The notes beneath the pieces were generated by a model, which saw only the letters and a program-made list of their open reading frames with translations, did no database searches and was not told where the DNA came from. Source: Bacteroidaceae bacterium (GTDB taxonomy: Bacteria > Bacteroidota > Bacteroidia > Bacteroidales > Bacteroidaceae). Taken from it: 64,000 nucleotides of DNA. The stretch covers positions 22,584 to 86,583 of the forward strand of contig JAFTVE010000046.1 of the NCBI GenBank assembly GCA_017465905.1, in the 5' to 3' direction. The position numbers and the translations under genes are program-made. Below, in pieces: positions 1 through 7,924 of this stretch; the stretch's first letter is position 1; each line of letters begins with the position of its first letter.

Positions 1-297
1 CTTCATGAGCATCTGTGCCATGCCCACCAGGTGCTTGGCCTTGTTGTTGGGGTACGACACGCTCTTGATGTATTCGAAGATGACCTCGGGCGTAGCCAGT
101 GCCATAGCCTCTGCGGTGGGGTAGTCGTGCATGAGCTGGGGTGTCACCATATTGACCCGCTTGTCGGTACACTGGGCCGAGAGTATCACTGCTACCAGCA
201 GGCTGAAGGGGGAGTCATAGTGCAGCTCCGTCTCGGCTACCGGCATTGCCTCCTTGAAGTAGGCTATCGTGCGTTCGTATAGTTCTTGTTTCTTCAT
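1..297 (-). CDS. nth: Endonuclease III, N-terminal part (cut by window edge)
   Basis: The first 99 codons read on the minus strand match the N-terminal half of endonuclease III, the base-excision-repair DNA glycosylase/AP lyase for oxidised pyrimidines. The motif LLVAVILSAQCTDKRVN (about residues 33-49) is the family signature after the first helices, and KSVSYPNNKAKHL (about 78-90) matches the following helices. The helix-hairpin-helix, the catalytic Lys/Asp and the iron-sulfur cysteines lie beyond the window edge, so activity cannot be judged. The ATG at 297-295 starts MKKQELYERT. The MFS gene upstream ends 19 bases away, so the two may be co-transcribed. Confidence 0.93.
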   Translation of the reverse strand, partial: MKKQELYERTIAYFKEAMPVAETELHYDSPFSLLVAVILSAQCTDKRVNMVTPQLMHDYPTAEAMALATPEVIFEYIKSVSYPNNKAKHLVGMAQMLMK

Positions 298-316
298 GAT
301 ATATGGGGCTTGCTTG

Positions 317-1507
317 TCAGCGCAGTTTGTTCTTGATGAAGTGTGGTGCCACAATCTTGTTGTAGTAGATGAGCGACCCCAGCGTGAGTAGGGCGCCGAG
401 CAGGTATCCGTAGCTGAGCGATGACACCTCGGCGATGTAGCCTCCCACGAGCATACCGATGCCGATGCCTACGTCCCATGAGGTGAGGTAGGTGGAGGTG
501 GCTGTGCCGCGCTTGGAGTTGGGCGCGAGGTTCACAAACAGGGTGTTGTAGGCAGGGAACATGGTGCCGAAGCCTACGCCCAGCAGCAGGGCCGTGGCAA
601 AGAAAATGAATACACATGCCATCGTGTTCCATGCGATGATGTAGCGGCAAGCGGCCAGCAGGGCAAAGCATACGAGCACTATATACATGCCCCATGCGAT
701 GAGCTGGGTGAGGCGTCCGCGGTCGACAAGGCGGCCTGAGAAGATGCGCGAGATGGCCATGCCCACGGCCATGAAGGTGAAGAAGAGTCCGGTATTGACG
801 GCCAATCCCATCTGTTCGGCATAGAGGGCCACATAGTTGGTGGTCATGCCATAGGGGACAGACATGAGCAGGAGACTGAGTCCTGCAGGCAAGCCCTTCT
901 TGAGGATGAAGCGGTCGAAGGAGAGAGGCTCGCGCACCACACGGGGCTTGGGCGGTGTCTTCACCAGCGCTGCTGCTACCAAGCCAATGAAGGTGGCTAC
1001 AAAGGCAATGGCAAAGATGACGTCGTAGGAGACGCTGCCGTGAAGCATCAGGCCGAGCATGGGGCCGATGGACATGGCAAAGTTGTTGGTAAGGCCGAAG
1101 TATCCCAGTCCCTCACCACGACGCTCCGAGGGGAGGATGTCGATGACGATGGTGCTGCCACCTACCGAGGTGGTGCCAAAGGCCAGGCCATGCGCCACAC
1201 GGAAGAGGGCGAAGAGGGTGAGCGTGCCGGCAAACCTATACCCGGCAAAGATGGCTGTGAACACCATGTAGGCTACGAGGTAGAGCGGCTTGCGGGCAAA
1301 CATGTCGATGAGGTAGCCCGAGAAGGGACGTATGCAGAGTGCCGAGACGGTGTAGCACGAGAGGATGATGCCGATGAGCGTGCCCTCGGCCGCAAACACT
1401 TCGGCCAGATAGAAGGGGAGCACGGGGACCAGCATCCAAAATCCGAAGAACATCAGGAAATTGGCTGCCAGCATGAGGCAGTAGCTGGGGGTGAAGAGGC
1501 GAGGCAT
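317..1507 (-). CDS. MFS-family transporter, 12 membrane segments
   Basis: A 396-residue hydrophobic protein of the major facilitator superfamily. The N-terminus runs straight into a membrane helix (FLMFFGFWMLVPVLPFY, about residues 17-33). The loop between helices 2 and 3 carries a motif-A-like GYLIDMFARKPLYL (about 64-77). A second half with the same layout (FSGRLVDRGR) follows a basic central loop. Length and layout fit drug/proton antiporters or sugar-efflux proteins, but the substrate cannot be read from the sequence. It lies just upstream of nth on the same strand. Confidence 0.88.
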   Translation of the reverse strand: MPRLFTPSYCLMLAANFLMFFGFWMLVPVLPFYLAEVFAAEGTLIGIILSCYTVSALCIRPFSGYLIDMFARKPLYLVAYMVFTAIFAGYRFAGTLTLFALFRVAHGLAFGTTSVGGSTIVIDILPSERRGEGLGYFGLTNNFAMSIGPMLGLMLHGSVSYDVIFAIAFVATFIGLVAAALVKTPPKPRVVREPLSFDRFILKKGLPAGLSLLLMSVPYGMTTNYVALYAEQMGLAVNTGLFFTFMAVGMAISRIFSGRLVDRGRLTQLIAWGMYIVLVCFALLAACRYIIAWNTMACVFIFFATALLLGVGFGTMFPAYNTLFVNLAPNSKRGTATSTYLTSWDVGIGIGMLVGGYIAEVSSLSYGYLLGALLTLGSLIYYNKIVAPHFIKNKLR

Positions 1508-1819
1508 TGAGTTGTGAATTATGAGTTCGGAGTTATGAGTTGCCCATCATTCGTCATTTCGGTATTCAGTGTCATCTCGAAACGGAGTGAGAGATTCTCG
1601 GACAAGCCGAGCGCAAGCATTGCCTTTAGCCCCTACGGGCGGCGAACACGTTTCCTCGCATTGCTCGGGATGACACAGAGGGGGGCTTTAATTAGGAGTT
1701 TCGCGGAACAAACATTTTTGACATAGGATATATAATTAAAAGTTAGGAGCTATGCTATCCCGATGAGACCACCATTTAGCTTTAACTCCTAACTCCTAAT
1801 TTCTAACTCCTAATTAAAC
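1508..1819. repeat. Intergenic repeats between pheS and the MFS gene
   Basis: No gene is seen in this gap. Positions 1570-1675 hold an element with inverted ends TGTCATC and GATGACA around a GC-rich core. A shorter relative with the same ends sits at 7214-7260. The flanks hold short iterated phrases (gagttatgag-type near 1510-1545; taactcctaa-type at 1785-1815), which recur in other gaps of this window. Confidence 0.6.
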
Positions 1820-2839
1820 CTAATTCGCTGCTTCAAACTCCTTGAGGAAACGGACGTCGTTCTCGGAGAACATGCGAAGGTCCTTGACCTGGTACTTGAG
1901 GTTGGTGATGCGCTCGATACCCATACCGAGGGCATAGCCTGAGTATACCTTGCTGTCGATGCCGTTGGCTTCGAGCACGTTGGGGTCTACCATACCGCAA
2001 CCGAGGATCTCTACCCAGCCGGTTCCCTTACAGAAGGGACATCCCTTGCCGCCGCAGATGTTACAGCTGATGTCCATCTCGGCCGAAGGCTCGGTGAAGG
2101 GGAAGTAGGAAGGGCGTAGACGAATCTTGGTGTCCTCGCCAAACATCTCCTTGGCAAAGAGCAGGAGGGCCTGCTTGAGGTCGGTGAACGACACGTTCTT
2201 GTCCACGTAGAGTGCCTCTACCTGATGGAAGAAGCAGTGTGCGCGGTAGCTGATGGCCTCGTTGCGGTATACGCGTCCGGGGCAGATGATGCGGATAGGG
2301 GGCTGGCTGGTCTCCATCACGCGGCTCTGCACCGATGAGGTGTGGGTGCGCAGGATGATGTCGGGGTGTGCCTCGATGAAGAAGGTGTCCTGCATGTCGC
2401 GGGCGGGATGGTCTTCGGCGAAGTTCATCGAAGAGAACACGTGCCAGTCGTCCTCCACCTCGGGACCGTCGGCCAGGGCGAAGCCCATGCGGGCAAAGAT
2501 GTCGATGATCTCGTTCTTTACGATGGAGAGCGGGTGGCGTGTGCCCAGCTCTATGGGGTAGGCCGTACGTGTGAGGTCCATCTCGGCAGCACCGCTGTCG
2601 TTGGTCTCGAAGGCCTCTTTGAGTTCGGCGATGCGCTCTGTGGCGCGTGTCTTCAGTGCATTGAGTCGCATGCCCACCTCTTTCTTCTGCTCGGCGGGTA
2701 CGTTGCGGAAGTCGGCCATCAGGTCATTGATGGCGCCCTTCTTGCTCAGATACTTGATGCGCAGTGCTTCCAGCTCCTCTGCGCTATTGGCGGTGAGGGT
2801 TTCCACCTCAGCCATGAGTGCTTCTATCTTGCTTATCAT
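1820..2839 (-). CDS. pheS: Phenylalanine-tRNA ligase alpha subunit
   Basis: Alpha subunit of the heterotetrameric class II phenylalanyl-tRNA synthetase, which charges tRNA-Phe. The first 90 residues form the tRNA-binding coiled coil. Class II motif 2 lies around CPGRVYRNEAISYRAHCFFH, and motif 3 is GYALGMGIERITNL near the C-terminus. A cysteine cluster CNICGGKGCPFCKGTGW (about residues 260-276) looks like a small metal-binding knuckle. The length of 339 residues is normal. The beta subunit gene is not adjacent. A clear promoter (boxes at 2872-2879 and 2900-2903) lies upstream within a repeat. Confidence 0.97.
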   Translation of the reverse strand: MISKIEALMAEVETLTANSAEELEALRIKYLSKKGAINDLMADFRNVPAEQKKEVGMRLNALKTRATERIAELKEAFETNDSGAAEMDLTRTAYPIELGTRHPLSIVKNEIIDIFARMGFALADGPEVEDDWHVFSSMNFAEDHPARDMQDTFFIEAHPDIILRTHTSSVQSRVMETSQPPIRIICPGRVYRNEAISYRAHCFFHQVEALYVDKNVSFTDLKQALLLFAKEMFGEDTKIRLRPSYFPFTEPSAEMDISCNICGGKGCPFCKGTGWVEILGCGMVDPNVLEANGIDSKVYSGYALGMGIERITNLKYQVKDLRMFSENDVRFLKEFEAAN

Positions 2840-2871
2840 AATGATATATGTTGTTTCTTTGAATTAATTTG

Positions 2872-2903
2872 CAAAGTTAGTGCAAGGTGAGCGAAATATC
2901 AAA
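2872..2903 (-). promoter_or_regulatory. Promoter of pheS inside a repeat unit
   Basis: On the minus strand TTTG (2903-2900), a 20-base spacer and TAACTTTG (2879-2872) match the Bacteroidetes housekeeping promoter. A second, similar unit lies upstream (TTTG at 2990-2987, TAATTTTA at 2966-2959, again 20 bases apart) and overlaps the 3' end of nadD. The two units share about 60 bases, including the phrase ccgaaccgccgcc. Confidence 0.75.
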
Positions 2904-2991
2904 TTTATTTGAATATTTCCGAACCGCCGCCTAACTTCTGGGCTTGCGCAGCAAGCACTAAAATTAGTGCAAGCCGAGAGAAAAGGCAAAT

Positions 2992-3621
2992 TTATTTGTA
3001 GTTTTCCGAACCGCCGCCATACACTCCCCTATCCCTAATATAAGCAGCCACGCTGGGGTGAACCATGGCGCTGATGTCCTTGCCTCGGGCAACGGCATCG
3101 CGCACCTCGGTAGAGCTATAGGGCAGTAGGGGCAGTTCGAAGTCGTGTGTCCGGACTTCAGCCTTGCGGATGCTCTTTAGTCCTTGCCGGTGCTGGGCAT
3201 CGTCTGATGCCGCCTGTTCGCTCCGTGGATATACAATCAGTGTGGTGTCGCGCAAGATGTCGTCGCCACGGTACCAACGATTGAAGTGCTGCCAGTTGTC
3301 TTCGCCGACGATGAGGCTGAACGCATGGTCGGGATATGCCTTGCGCAGCGCCTCCAGCGTATGGTAGGTGTAGGAGGGGCGAGGCAGGTGAAACTCAAAG
3401 TCACACGCCTGCAGCATGGGATAGTCGGCCACCGCAAGGCGCACCATCTCCAACCGCATGTTCTCGTCCAGAAGTTCCAGGTTCTGCTTCAGCGGATTCT
3501 GTGGGCTCACCATCATCCACACCTCGTCGACCAGCCCCTGCTCGCAGATAGAGGCTGCAAGGGCTGTATGCCCCAGGTGGATGGGGTTGAAGGAACCGCC
3601 AAAGATACCGATACGCTTCAT
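2992..3621 (-). CDS. nadD: Nicotinate-nucleotide adenylyltransferase
   Basis: Transfers AMP from ATP to nicotinate mononucleotide in NAD synthesis. GIFGGSFNPIHLGH (about residues 5-18) contains the GSFNPxHxGH nucleotidyltransferase signature, and YSSTEVRDAVARG (about 168-180) is the family's C-terminal ATP-contacting motif. The length of 209 residues is typical. The last codons (GGGSENYK) are encoded inside a promoter-bearing repeat, so the C-terminal tail appears to have been made by repeat sequence. It is third in the run yicC-gmk-nadD, 16 bases after gmk. Confidence 0.96.
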   Translation of the reverse strand: MKRIGIFGGSFNPIHLGHTALAASICEQGLVDEVWMMVSPQNPLKQNLELLDENMRLEMVRLAVADYPMLQACDFEFHLPRPSYTYHTLEALRKAYPDHAFSLIVGEDNWQHFNRWYRGDDILRDTTLIVYPRSEQAASDDAQHRQGLKSIRKAEVRTHDFELPLLPYSSTEVRDAVARGKDISAMVHPSVAAYIRDRGVYGGGSENYK

Positions 3622-3637
3622 GGGCTGGGCGACTTTT

Positions 3638-4201
3638 TTACTCCTCGATGAAACTCTTTATCACTGCCAGGGCATCGGCCTTAGCCGTTTCCAGGTTATC
3701 ATTGATGATTACCTTGTCAAACTTGGGCGCAAAAGAGAGCTCATACTCAGCCTTGTCGAGGCGCTGCTGTATCACCTCGGGTGCATCGGTGCCGCGACCT
3801 TCGAGGCGGCGGCGCAGCTCCTCTATCGATGGCGGCTGTATGAAGAGCGAGAGGGCTCGGTCGCCATAGTACTCCTTGATGTTGCAGCCCCCCACCACGT
3901 CGACATCAAAGACGACATGCTGCCCGGCCTCGAGTTGACGCTCTACCTGAGCCTTGAGGGTGCCGTAGAAACGGTCGGGATACACCTCCTCATACTCGAG
4001 AAACTCGCCTGCTGCAATGCGTGAGCGGAACTCTTCGGGAGTGAGGAAGAAATATTCAACCCCATGCTGCTCGCTGCCGCGCGGAGCACGGCTGGTGGCA
4101 GAGATGGAGAATGCGAGTCCCAGCCCCTGCTGCATGAGATAACTGATGATGGTGGACTTGCCTGAGCCTGATGGTGCGGAAAATATGATTAGTTTACCCA
4201 T
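3638..4201 (-). CDS. gmk: Guanylate kinase
   Basis: Phosphorylates GMP to GDP in the cytoplasm. The P-loop IFSAPSGSGKST is at residues 6-17. The GMP-binding region SATSRAPRGSEQHGVEYFF is at about 34-52. The lid and C-terminal helices follow at normal length (187 residues). It sits between yicC (39 bases upstream) and nadD on the same strand, an arrangement that suggests one transcript. Confidence 0.97.
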   Translation of the reverse strand: MGKLIIFSAPSGSGKSTIISYLMQQGLGLAFSISATSRAPRGSEQHGVEYFFLTPEEFRSRIAAGEFLEYEEVYPDRFYGTLKAQVERQLEAGQHVVFDVDVVGGCNIKEYYGDRALSLFIQPPSIEELRRRLEGRGTDAPEVIQQRLDKAEYELSFAPKFDKVIINDNLETAKADALAVIKSFIEE

Positions 4202-4240
4202 GTTTTTTTAGTTGAAAGTTGAAAAATGAAAGCCAAACCT

Positions 4241-5116
4241 CTACATGACATTCAATACCTGTTCCTTGATTTGCTCCAGCTCGTCCTTCATCTTCACCAC
4301 GATATTCTGCATCTCGGCATGGTTGCTCTTGCTGCCGGTGGTGTTGATTTCGCGACCCATCTCTTGCGCTATGAATCCGAGCTTCTTACCTTGTCCGTGA
4401 CCTTCGCGCATGGTCTCGCGGAAGTAGCTGAGGTGGTTGGTGAGGCGCTGTTTCTCCTCGTTGATGTCGAGCTTCTCGATGTAGAAGATGAGCTCCTGCT
4501 CGAAGCGGTTCTTGTCGTACTCCACGCCAAGGCTTTTCTGCAGGCTTTCGAGGATGCGCTCGCGAATCTTCTCGGTGCGCTCATGCTCATAGGGCGCTAT
4601 GCTATGGAGCAGGCTCTCTATGTTGTCGAGTTTCTCGCCGAACTTCTTCTCCAGTGCAGCGCCCTCCTGTCGGCGAAAGTCCATCAGCTTCTCTATGGCC
4701 TCCTTCACGGCCGTCAGTGCCGTTACCCACTCCTCGTCGCCGAGCTCCTTCACCTCGGTGCGTGTCAGCACGTCGGGCATGCGCAGCAGTGTGGCAAACC
4801 AGTCGGCAGGCTCGGGGATTCCTGTAGCCTCGCTCACCGCCTTTATCTGTGCGTAGTAGCTCTCTATGATGGCTTTGTTTACCGGCGCTCCCTGCTGTGC
4901 GCTATCCTCCTCAATCCAGAGGTTAAAGTCTACCTTGCCGCGTTCCAGCGACTGGGCGATGAGTGTACGTATCTCCATCTCCTTTTCCCTGTAGAGTGGA
5001 GCGATGCGTGTAGAGAGGTCGAGTGCTTTGCTGTTGAGCGACTTTATCTCTGCGCATATCTTCTTGCTTCCGTAAGTGGCTGTGGCTTTGCCATAGCCAG
5101 TCATTGATAGTATCAT
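4241..5116 (-). CDS. YicC/YloC-family protein
   Basis: A 291-residue protein that starts MILSMTGYGKA, the conserved opening of the YicC family, and ends in a DUF1732-type helical domain (QEMGREINTTGSKSN near 250-264). Members studied in other bacteria act as endoribonucleases or help RNA turnover; that role here is inference. Its position ahead of gmk is common in bacteria. A promoter of the local repeat type (TAATTTTG at 5152-5145, CTTG at 5176-5173, 20 bases apart) lies just upstream. Confidence 0.92.
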   Translation of the reverse strand: MILSMTGYGKATATYGSKKICAEIKSLNSKALDLSTRIAPLYREKEMEIRTLIAQSLERGKVDFNLWIEEDSAQQGAPVNKAIIESYYAQIKAVSEATGIPEPADWFATLLRMPDVLTRTEVKELGDEEWVTALTAVKEAIEKLMDFRRQEGAALEKKFGEKLDNIESLLHSIAPYEHERTEKIRERILESLQKSLGVEYDKNRFEQELIFYIEKLDINEEKQRLTNHLSYFRETMREGHGQGKKLGFIAQEMGREINTTGSKSNHAEMQNIVVKMKDELEQIKEQVLNVM

Positions 5117-5144
5117 ATTCTTATGTCGATTCGTTTATTGACGA

Positions 5145-5176
5145 CAAAATTAGTGCAAGGTGAGCGAAAAAGCAAG
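5145..5176 (-). promoter_or_regulatory. Promoter of the yicC-gmk-nadD run
   Basis: On the minus strand CTTG (5176-5173), a 20-base spacer and TAATTTTG (5152-5145). The spacer resembles that of the pheS promoter, including the run gtgcaaggtgagcgaaa read on the plus strand. A related stretch with the palindrome cactaaaattagtg follows at about 5260-5274, at the 3' end of the metallophosphoesterase gene. Confidence 0.65.
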
Positions 5177-5268
5177 TTTACTTGCATTTTTCCGAACCGC
5201 AGCCTAATTTGCCTTTCCCTTACGGCCGGCGACCTAAAGGTTCTGTGTTCGCGCAGCGGACACTAAAA

Positions 5269-6087
5269 TTAGTGCCGCAATGTCACGACGACAACATCCG
5301 TCGGGGCAAACACTCGGATGGGGCGGCGCGAGGTACCCAGTCCATTCGATACGATCACGGGCACTCCCTGTCGGCTACGCTTGAGCCCCGAGCGGTAGCG
5401 CATGCCATATTTCGAGGCCGTGACGGGAGCGTAGAGCCCGAAGAGGGTGACCTGTCCCCCATGTGTGTGCCCTGCGAGGGCGAGGTCGGCAGCGGTAACC
5501 CCCGCATCGTCCACATAGTCGGGTGTGTGGGTGAGCAGTATGGTGAAGTCCTCAGGGACGATGTGCTCCGCCGGCAGCGTCTGCACCGCTCTTGCTGTGG
5601 GGTATCTCCCGGCATACGCATTGGCTCCCCATACCAGGATATGCTCGTCGCCTCGGCCGATGGTGTCGACCTCTTCCTCGAGCAGCCTTATGCCCCACTT
5701 CTGCATCGCCGAGCGTATAAGCTCGGTGCAGCGCTCATAGTCGTTGTTGCCCATCACGGCAAAGATGCCATCGGGTGGGGTCGCTTGTGCCAACGCCTCG
5801 AACAGTGGCTCCACAAACTCGCATCCCTCCTGGTAGTCGCCGCCCAGCATGATCACGTCGGGAGCGAGAGCCTGCAGTGCCTTCACCGTACCGCGCAGCT
5901 GGCGCTCCTTGAACTTGCTTTCCAGGTGGAAGTCCGAGGCAAAGGCTATGCGATACCCGTCAAAAGCCTCAGGCACATCGGGCGAGGCGATGTCGTAGTG
6001 GCGTATGCGGCTCACTCCCGTGTAGCGCAGCGAGGTGCACGAGGCGAAGGTACATATTGTCAGTAGTAGCAGGGCGAGTCGGCGCAT
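5269..6087 (-). CDS. Membrane-anchored metallophosphoesterase
   Basis: A calcineurin-like phosphoesterase with all its metal-binding motifs: ASDFHLE (about residues 50-56), MLGGDYQEG, VMGNNDYE, LLTHTPDY and AGHTHGGQV (about 210-218). The N-terminus is a lipoprotein-type signal, LLLTICTFASC, so the enzyme is probably anchored on the periplasmic side. The family includes YaeI/YkuE-type lipid-linked phosphoesterases, but the substrate is unknown. It has its own promoter about 200 bases upstream (6285-6316). Confidence 0.88.
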   Translation of the reverse strand: MRRLALLLLTICTFASCTSLRYTGVSRIRHYDIASPDVPEAFDGYRIAFASDFHLESKFKERQLRGTVKALQALAPDVIMLGGDYQEGCEFVEPLFEALAQATPPDGIFAVMGNNDYERCTELIRSAMQKWGIRLLEEEVDTIGRGDEHILVWGANAYAGRYPTARAVQTLPAEHIVPEDFTILLTHTPDYVDDAGVTAADLALAGHTHGGQVTLFGLYAPVTASKYGMRYRSGLKRSRQGVPVIVSNGLGTSRRPIRVFAPTDVVVVTLRH

Positions 6088-6284
6088 AGTTGCTGAATAT
6101 TTTGTTTGTGGATGTATTTACTATACCCTCTGCTGTCGAGGAATGCGTGTTTTACGTAATCCTCCGTTTCTACATGCTGAGTAATTGCTATCAAACTATC
6201 ATTTTTCATTCATTATATCAGTGAGTTAGATGATGTTGTTGGTTGTCAAGGTTTGGTAATATTGCGTAGAAGTGAACTATACTG

Positions 6285-6316
6285 CAAAAGTACGAATAAG
6301 CGAGTAGCAATGCAAG
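6285..6316 (-). promoter_or_regulatory. Promoter of the metallophosphoesterase gene
   Basis: On the minus strand CTTG (6316-6313), 20 bases, then TACTTTTG (6292-6285). The spacer again carries the aataagcgag phrase of the promoter-repeat family. The implied leader is about 190 bases and AT-rich, with no gene seen in it. Confidence 0.6.
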
Positions 6317-6380
6317 TTTTTCGGATGTTTTATTTTTTTGCAAGACTTCCATTTACGAAGAGTTTCGGATTGTGCAAGAG

Positions 6381-6572
6381 GTAGACAGTAGACAGTAGAC
6401 AGTAGACAGTTAATATGCGCACTCACCTTGGACGAGAAAATGTTCATGTGTAAAATTCATTATTTTTGTATAGGATATACGTAGTATATTCTATACTTAA
6501 ATAATGCCCTATTATTATACACACTCGGCACGAATCGACTGAGCAGGTATCTGTCTACTGTCTACTGTCTAC
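6381..6572. repeat. Inverted pair of 7-base tandem repeats
   Basis: GTAGACA is repeated four times at 6381-6408, and its complement TGTCTAC three times at 6552-6572. The arms could pair over 21 bases around a loop of about 143 bases. The loop is AT-rich and shows no gene. Confidence 0.7.
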
Positions 6573-6751
6573 AAATACCTGCGCTCGCGCGTGGCGCACG
6601 CGTATTATGCAGGTAGAGCGCCGTCAATGAGTTAGGTTGAATGATGACGGCTCCACGGTTCGCCGCGCCGCGCTCAACGGCTACAGCGCGGCACGAAATG
6701 CCGAATTTGCGAAAATATTTTTTTTCGCTGTAGGTCAAAGAGTTGCGTGTA

Positions 6752-6801
6752 ATTAGTTTCCATTAGTTTCCATTGGTTCCCATTAGTTTCCATTAGTTCG
6801 C
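6752..6801. repeat. Five 10-base tandem repeats
   Basis: Five imperfect copies of attagtttcc lie end to end, ending about 20 bases before a TACCTTTG box at 6822-6829. They occupy the place of the -33 region of that promoter (TTCG at 6797-6800, 21 bases upstream). Confidence 0.65.
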
Positions 6802-6930
6802 ATCGTATTTTGCCGATGCAGTACCTTTGCAATGTCATTAGATGACAAGCGAGTTTCGGCTGCTCTCGCTGAGCATGAAAGCTAGCATTCATGCGCTCGT
6901 TGGCACGAAACTTGCAGCGTAGAAGAAGAA
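6797..6930 (+). promoter_or_regulatory. Promoter and structured leader of a truncated HU-like gene
   Basis: TTCG (6797-6800), 21 bases and TACCTTTG (6822-6829) form a plus-strand promoter. About 20 bases downstream begins a long hairpin. Its outer stem is AGTTTCG (6852-6858) with CGAAACT (6906-6912). Its inner stems are GAG/CTC (6871-6873, 6896-6898) and CATGAA/TTCATG (6874-6879, 6888-6893). The leader leads to the HU-like remnant at 7109, so the regulatory region seems intact while the gene is cut short. Confidence 0.5.
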
Positions 6931-7108
6931 CAAAAAGCAACCCATTATTAACCCGAGTTCGAAGATTCACGAATAGTCATCCGGAGGCAATTTTAGAATT
7001 CAGAATTCACAATTCCGCAGCGTAGCGAGAGCAGAGTCAAATTTATTTGAACTATGCCGAGCAAGCAAGGAATCTTAATACGAATCATTATAATTCAGAA
7101 TTACCAAC

Positions 7109-7258
7109 ATGATTACCTACAAAGTATCCAAAGTGAAGAACCCAGGCAAGAATGCCGTAGAAGGTACCCAGTACTTCGCCGCCAAGGTACTCCTAAAAAA
7201 ACAAACACTTCTGTGTCATCCCGCAGCGCGAGGGATCCCTCACAAATGTTCGGGATGA
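7109..7258 (+). pseudogene. HU-like DNA-binding protein, truncated after about 27 codons
   Basis: The reading frame starts MITYKVSKVKNPGKNAVE and continues GTQYFAAKV, which resembles the N-terminal strand-turn of the HU/IHF-like DNA-binding proteins common in Bacteroidales. After Val27 the frame enters a TGTCATCCCG...CGGGATGACA repeat (7214-7260) and stops at codon 50. The normal family length is over 100 residues, so this is a remnant, apparently disrupted by the repeat or a deletion next to it. The family match rests on a short segment. Confidence 0.5.
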
Positions 7259-7260
7259 CA
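7214..7260. repeat. Short element with 10-base inverted ends
   Basis: TGTCATCCCG at one end and CGGGATGACA at the other, 47 bases in all. It is related to the longer element at 1570-1675. It fuses to the truncated HU-like frame and supplies its stop codon. Confidence 0.6.
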
Positions 7261-7295
7261 TTAGACATTAAACTCTAAACACTAAGTCCTAAACC

Positions 7296-7784
7296 CTAAA
7301 CGAACTCCACCTTCTCTATCAGCACGGTGGCATAGGCCGAGATGCCCTCTTCGCGACCTGTGAAGCCAAGCTTCTCGGTGGTGGTAGCCTTGATGGTGAC
7401 ATCTTCTTCGTCGATACCCATCACATCGGCCAGCGTCTGCTGCATGAGGGGGATGTGGGCTTTCAGCTTGGGGCGTTCGGCGCAGATGGTGGCATCGATG
7501 TTGCCCACACGGAAGCCTTTGGTGGCGATGAGCTCTATGGTGCGACGGAGCAGTATCTTGCTGTCGATGTTCTTGAACTCGCCCGCATTGTCGGGGAAGT
7601 GGTAGCCTATGTCGCGCATGTGGGCTGCACCCAGCAGGGCATCGCAGATGGCATGGATGAGCACATCGGCATCGGAGTGGCCCAGAAGGCCCCGGTCATG
7701 TTCAAGGCGTATGCCACCTAACCAAAGTTCACGGTTCTCGGCAAATTTGTGGACGTCAAATCCGAATCCTACACGTATCTTCAT
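7296..7784 (-). CDS. ispF: 2-C-methyl-D-erythritol 2,4-cyclodiphosphate synthase
   Basis: Closes the cyclodiphosphate ring in the MEP pathway to isoprenoids; works as a trimer with a metal in each active site. The metal ligands are visible in GFDVHKF (Asp and His, about residues 8-14) and HSDADVLIHAICDALLG (about 36-52), and DIGYHFPD follows. The length of 162 residues is standard. dxr of the same pathway is at 17775-18968. It lies downstream of porU and porV on the same strand; as recalled, Porphyromonas gingivalis has the same order. Confidence 0.96.
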   Translation of the reverse strand: MKIRVGFGFDVHKFAENRELWLGGIRLEHDRGLLGHSDADVLIHAICDALLGAAHMRDIGYHFPDNAGEFKNIDSKILLRRTIELIATKGFRVGNIDATICAERPKLKAHIPLMQQTLADVMGIDEEDVTIKATTTEKLGFTGREEGISAYATVLIEKVEFV

Positions 7785-7924
7785 TTACAATTCTACTATT
7801 TACAATTTACAATTGATTTACAACTTGGTTACTTGACAATTTATAGAACCGCGACATTGAAATTGTAGTTTACACAATCGCGCAGTAAATGGTAATTCGT
7901 AAATTGTCAGATTGTAAATCGGCT

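Noticed and set aside
4226-5107. Long plus-strand frame opposite the yicC gene
   Set aside because: It is leucine- and histidine-rich in the way expected for antisense of a coding region. No motif or start signal.
6381-6572. CRISPR array
   Set aside because: The repeat units are only 7 bases long without spacers, and no cas gene is near. No CRISPR array is seen anywhere in the window.
6674-6970. 98-codon minus frame in the 6-7 kb gap
   Set aside because: Its repetitive METN segments are a translation of the 10-base tandem repeat, and the frame runs across a leader hairpin.
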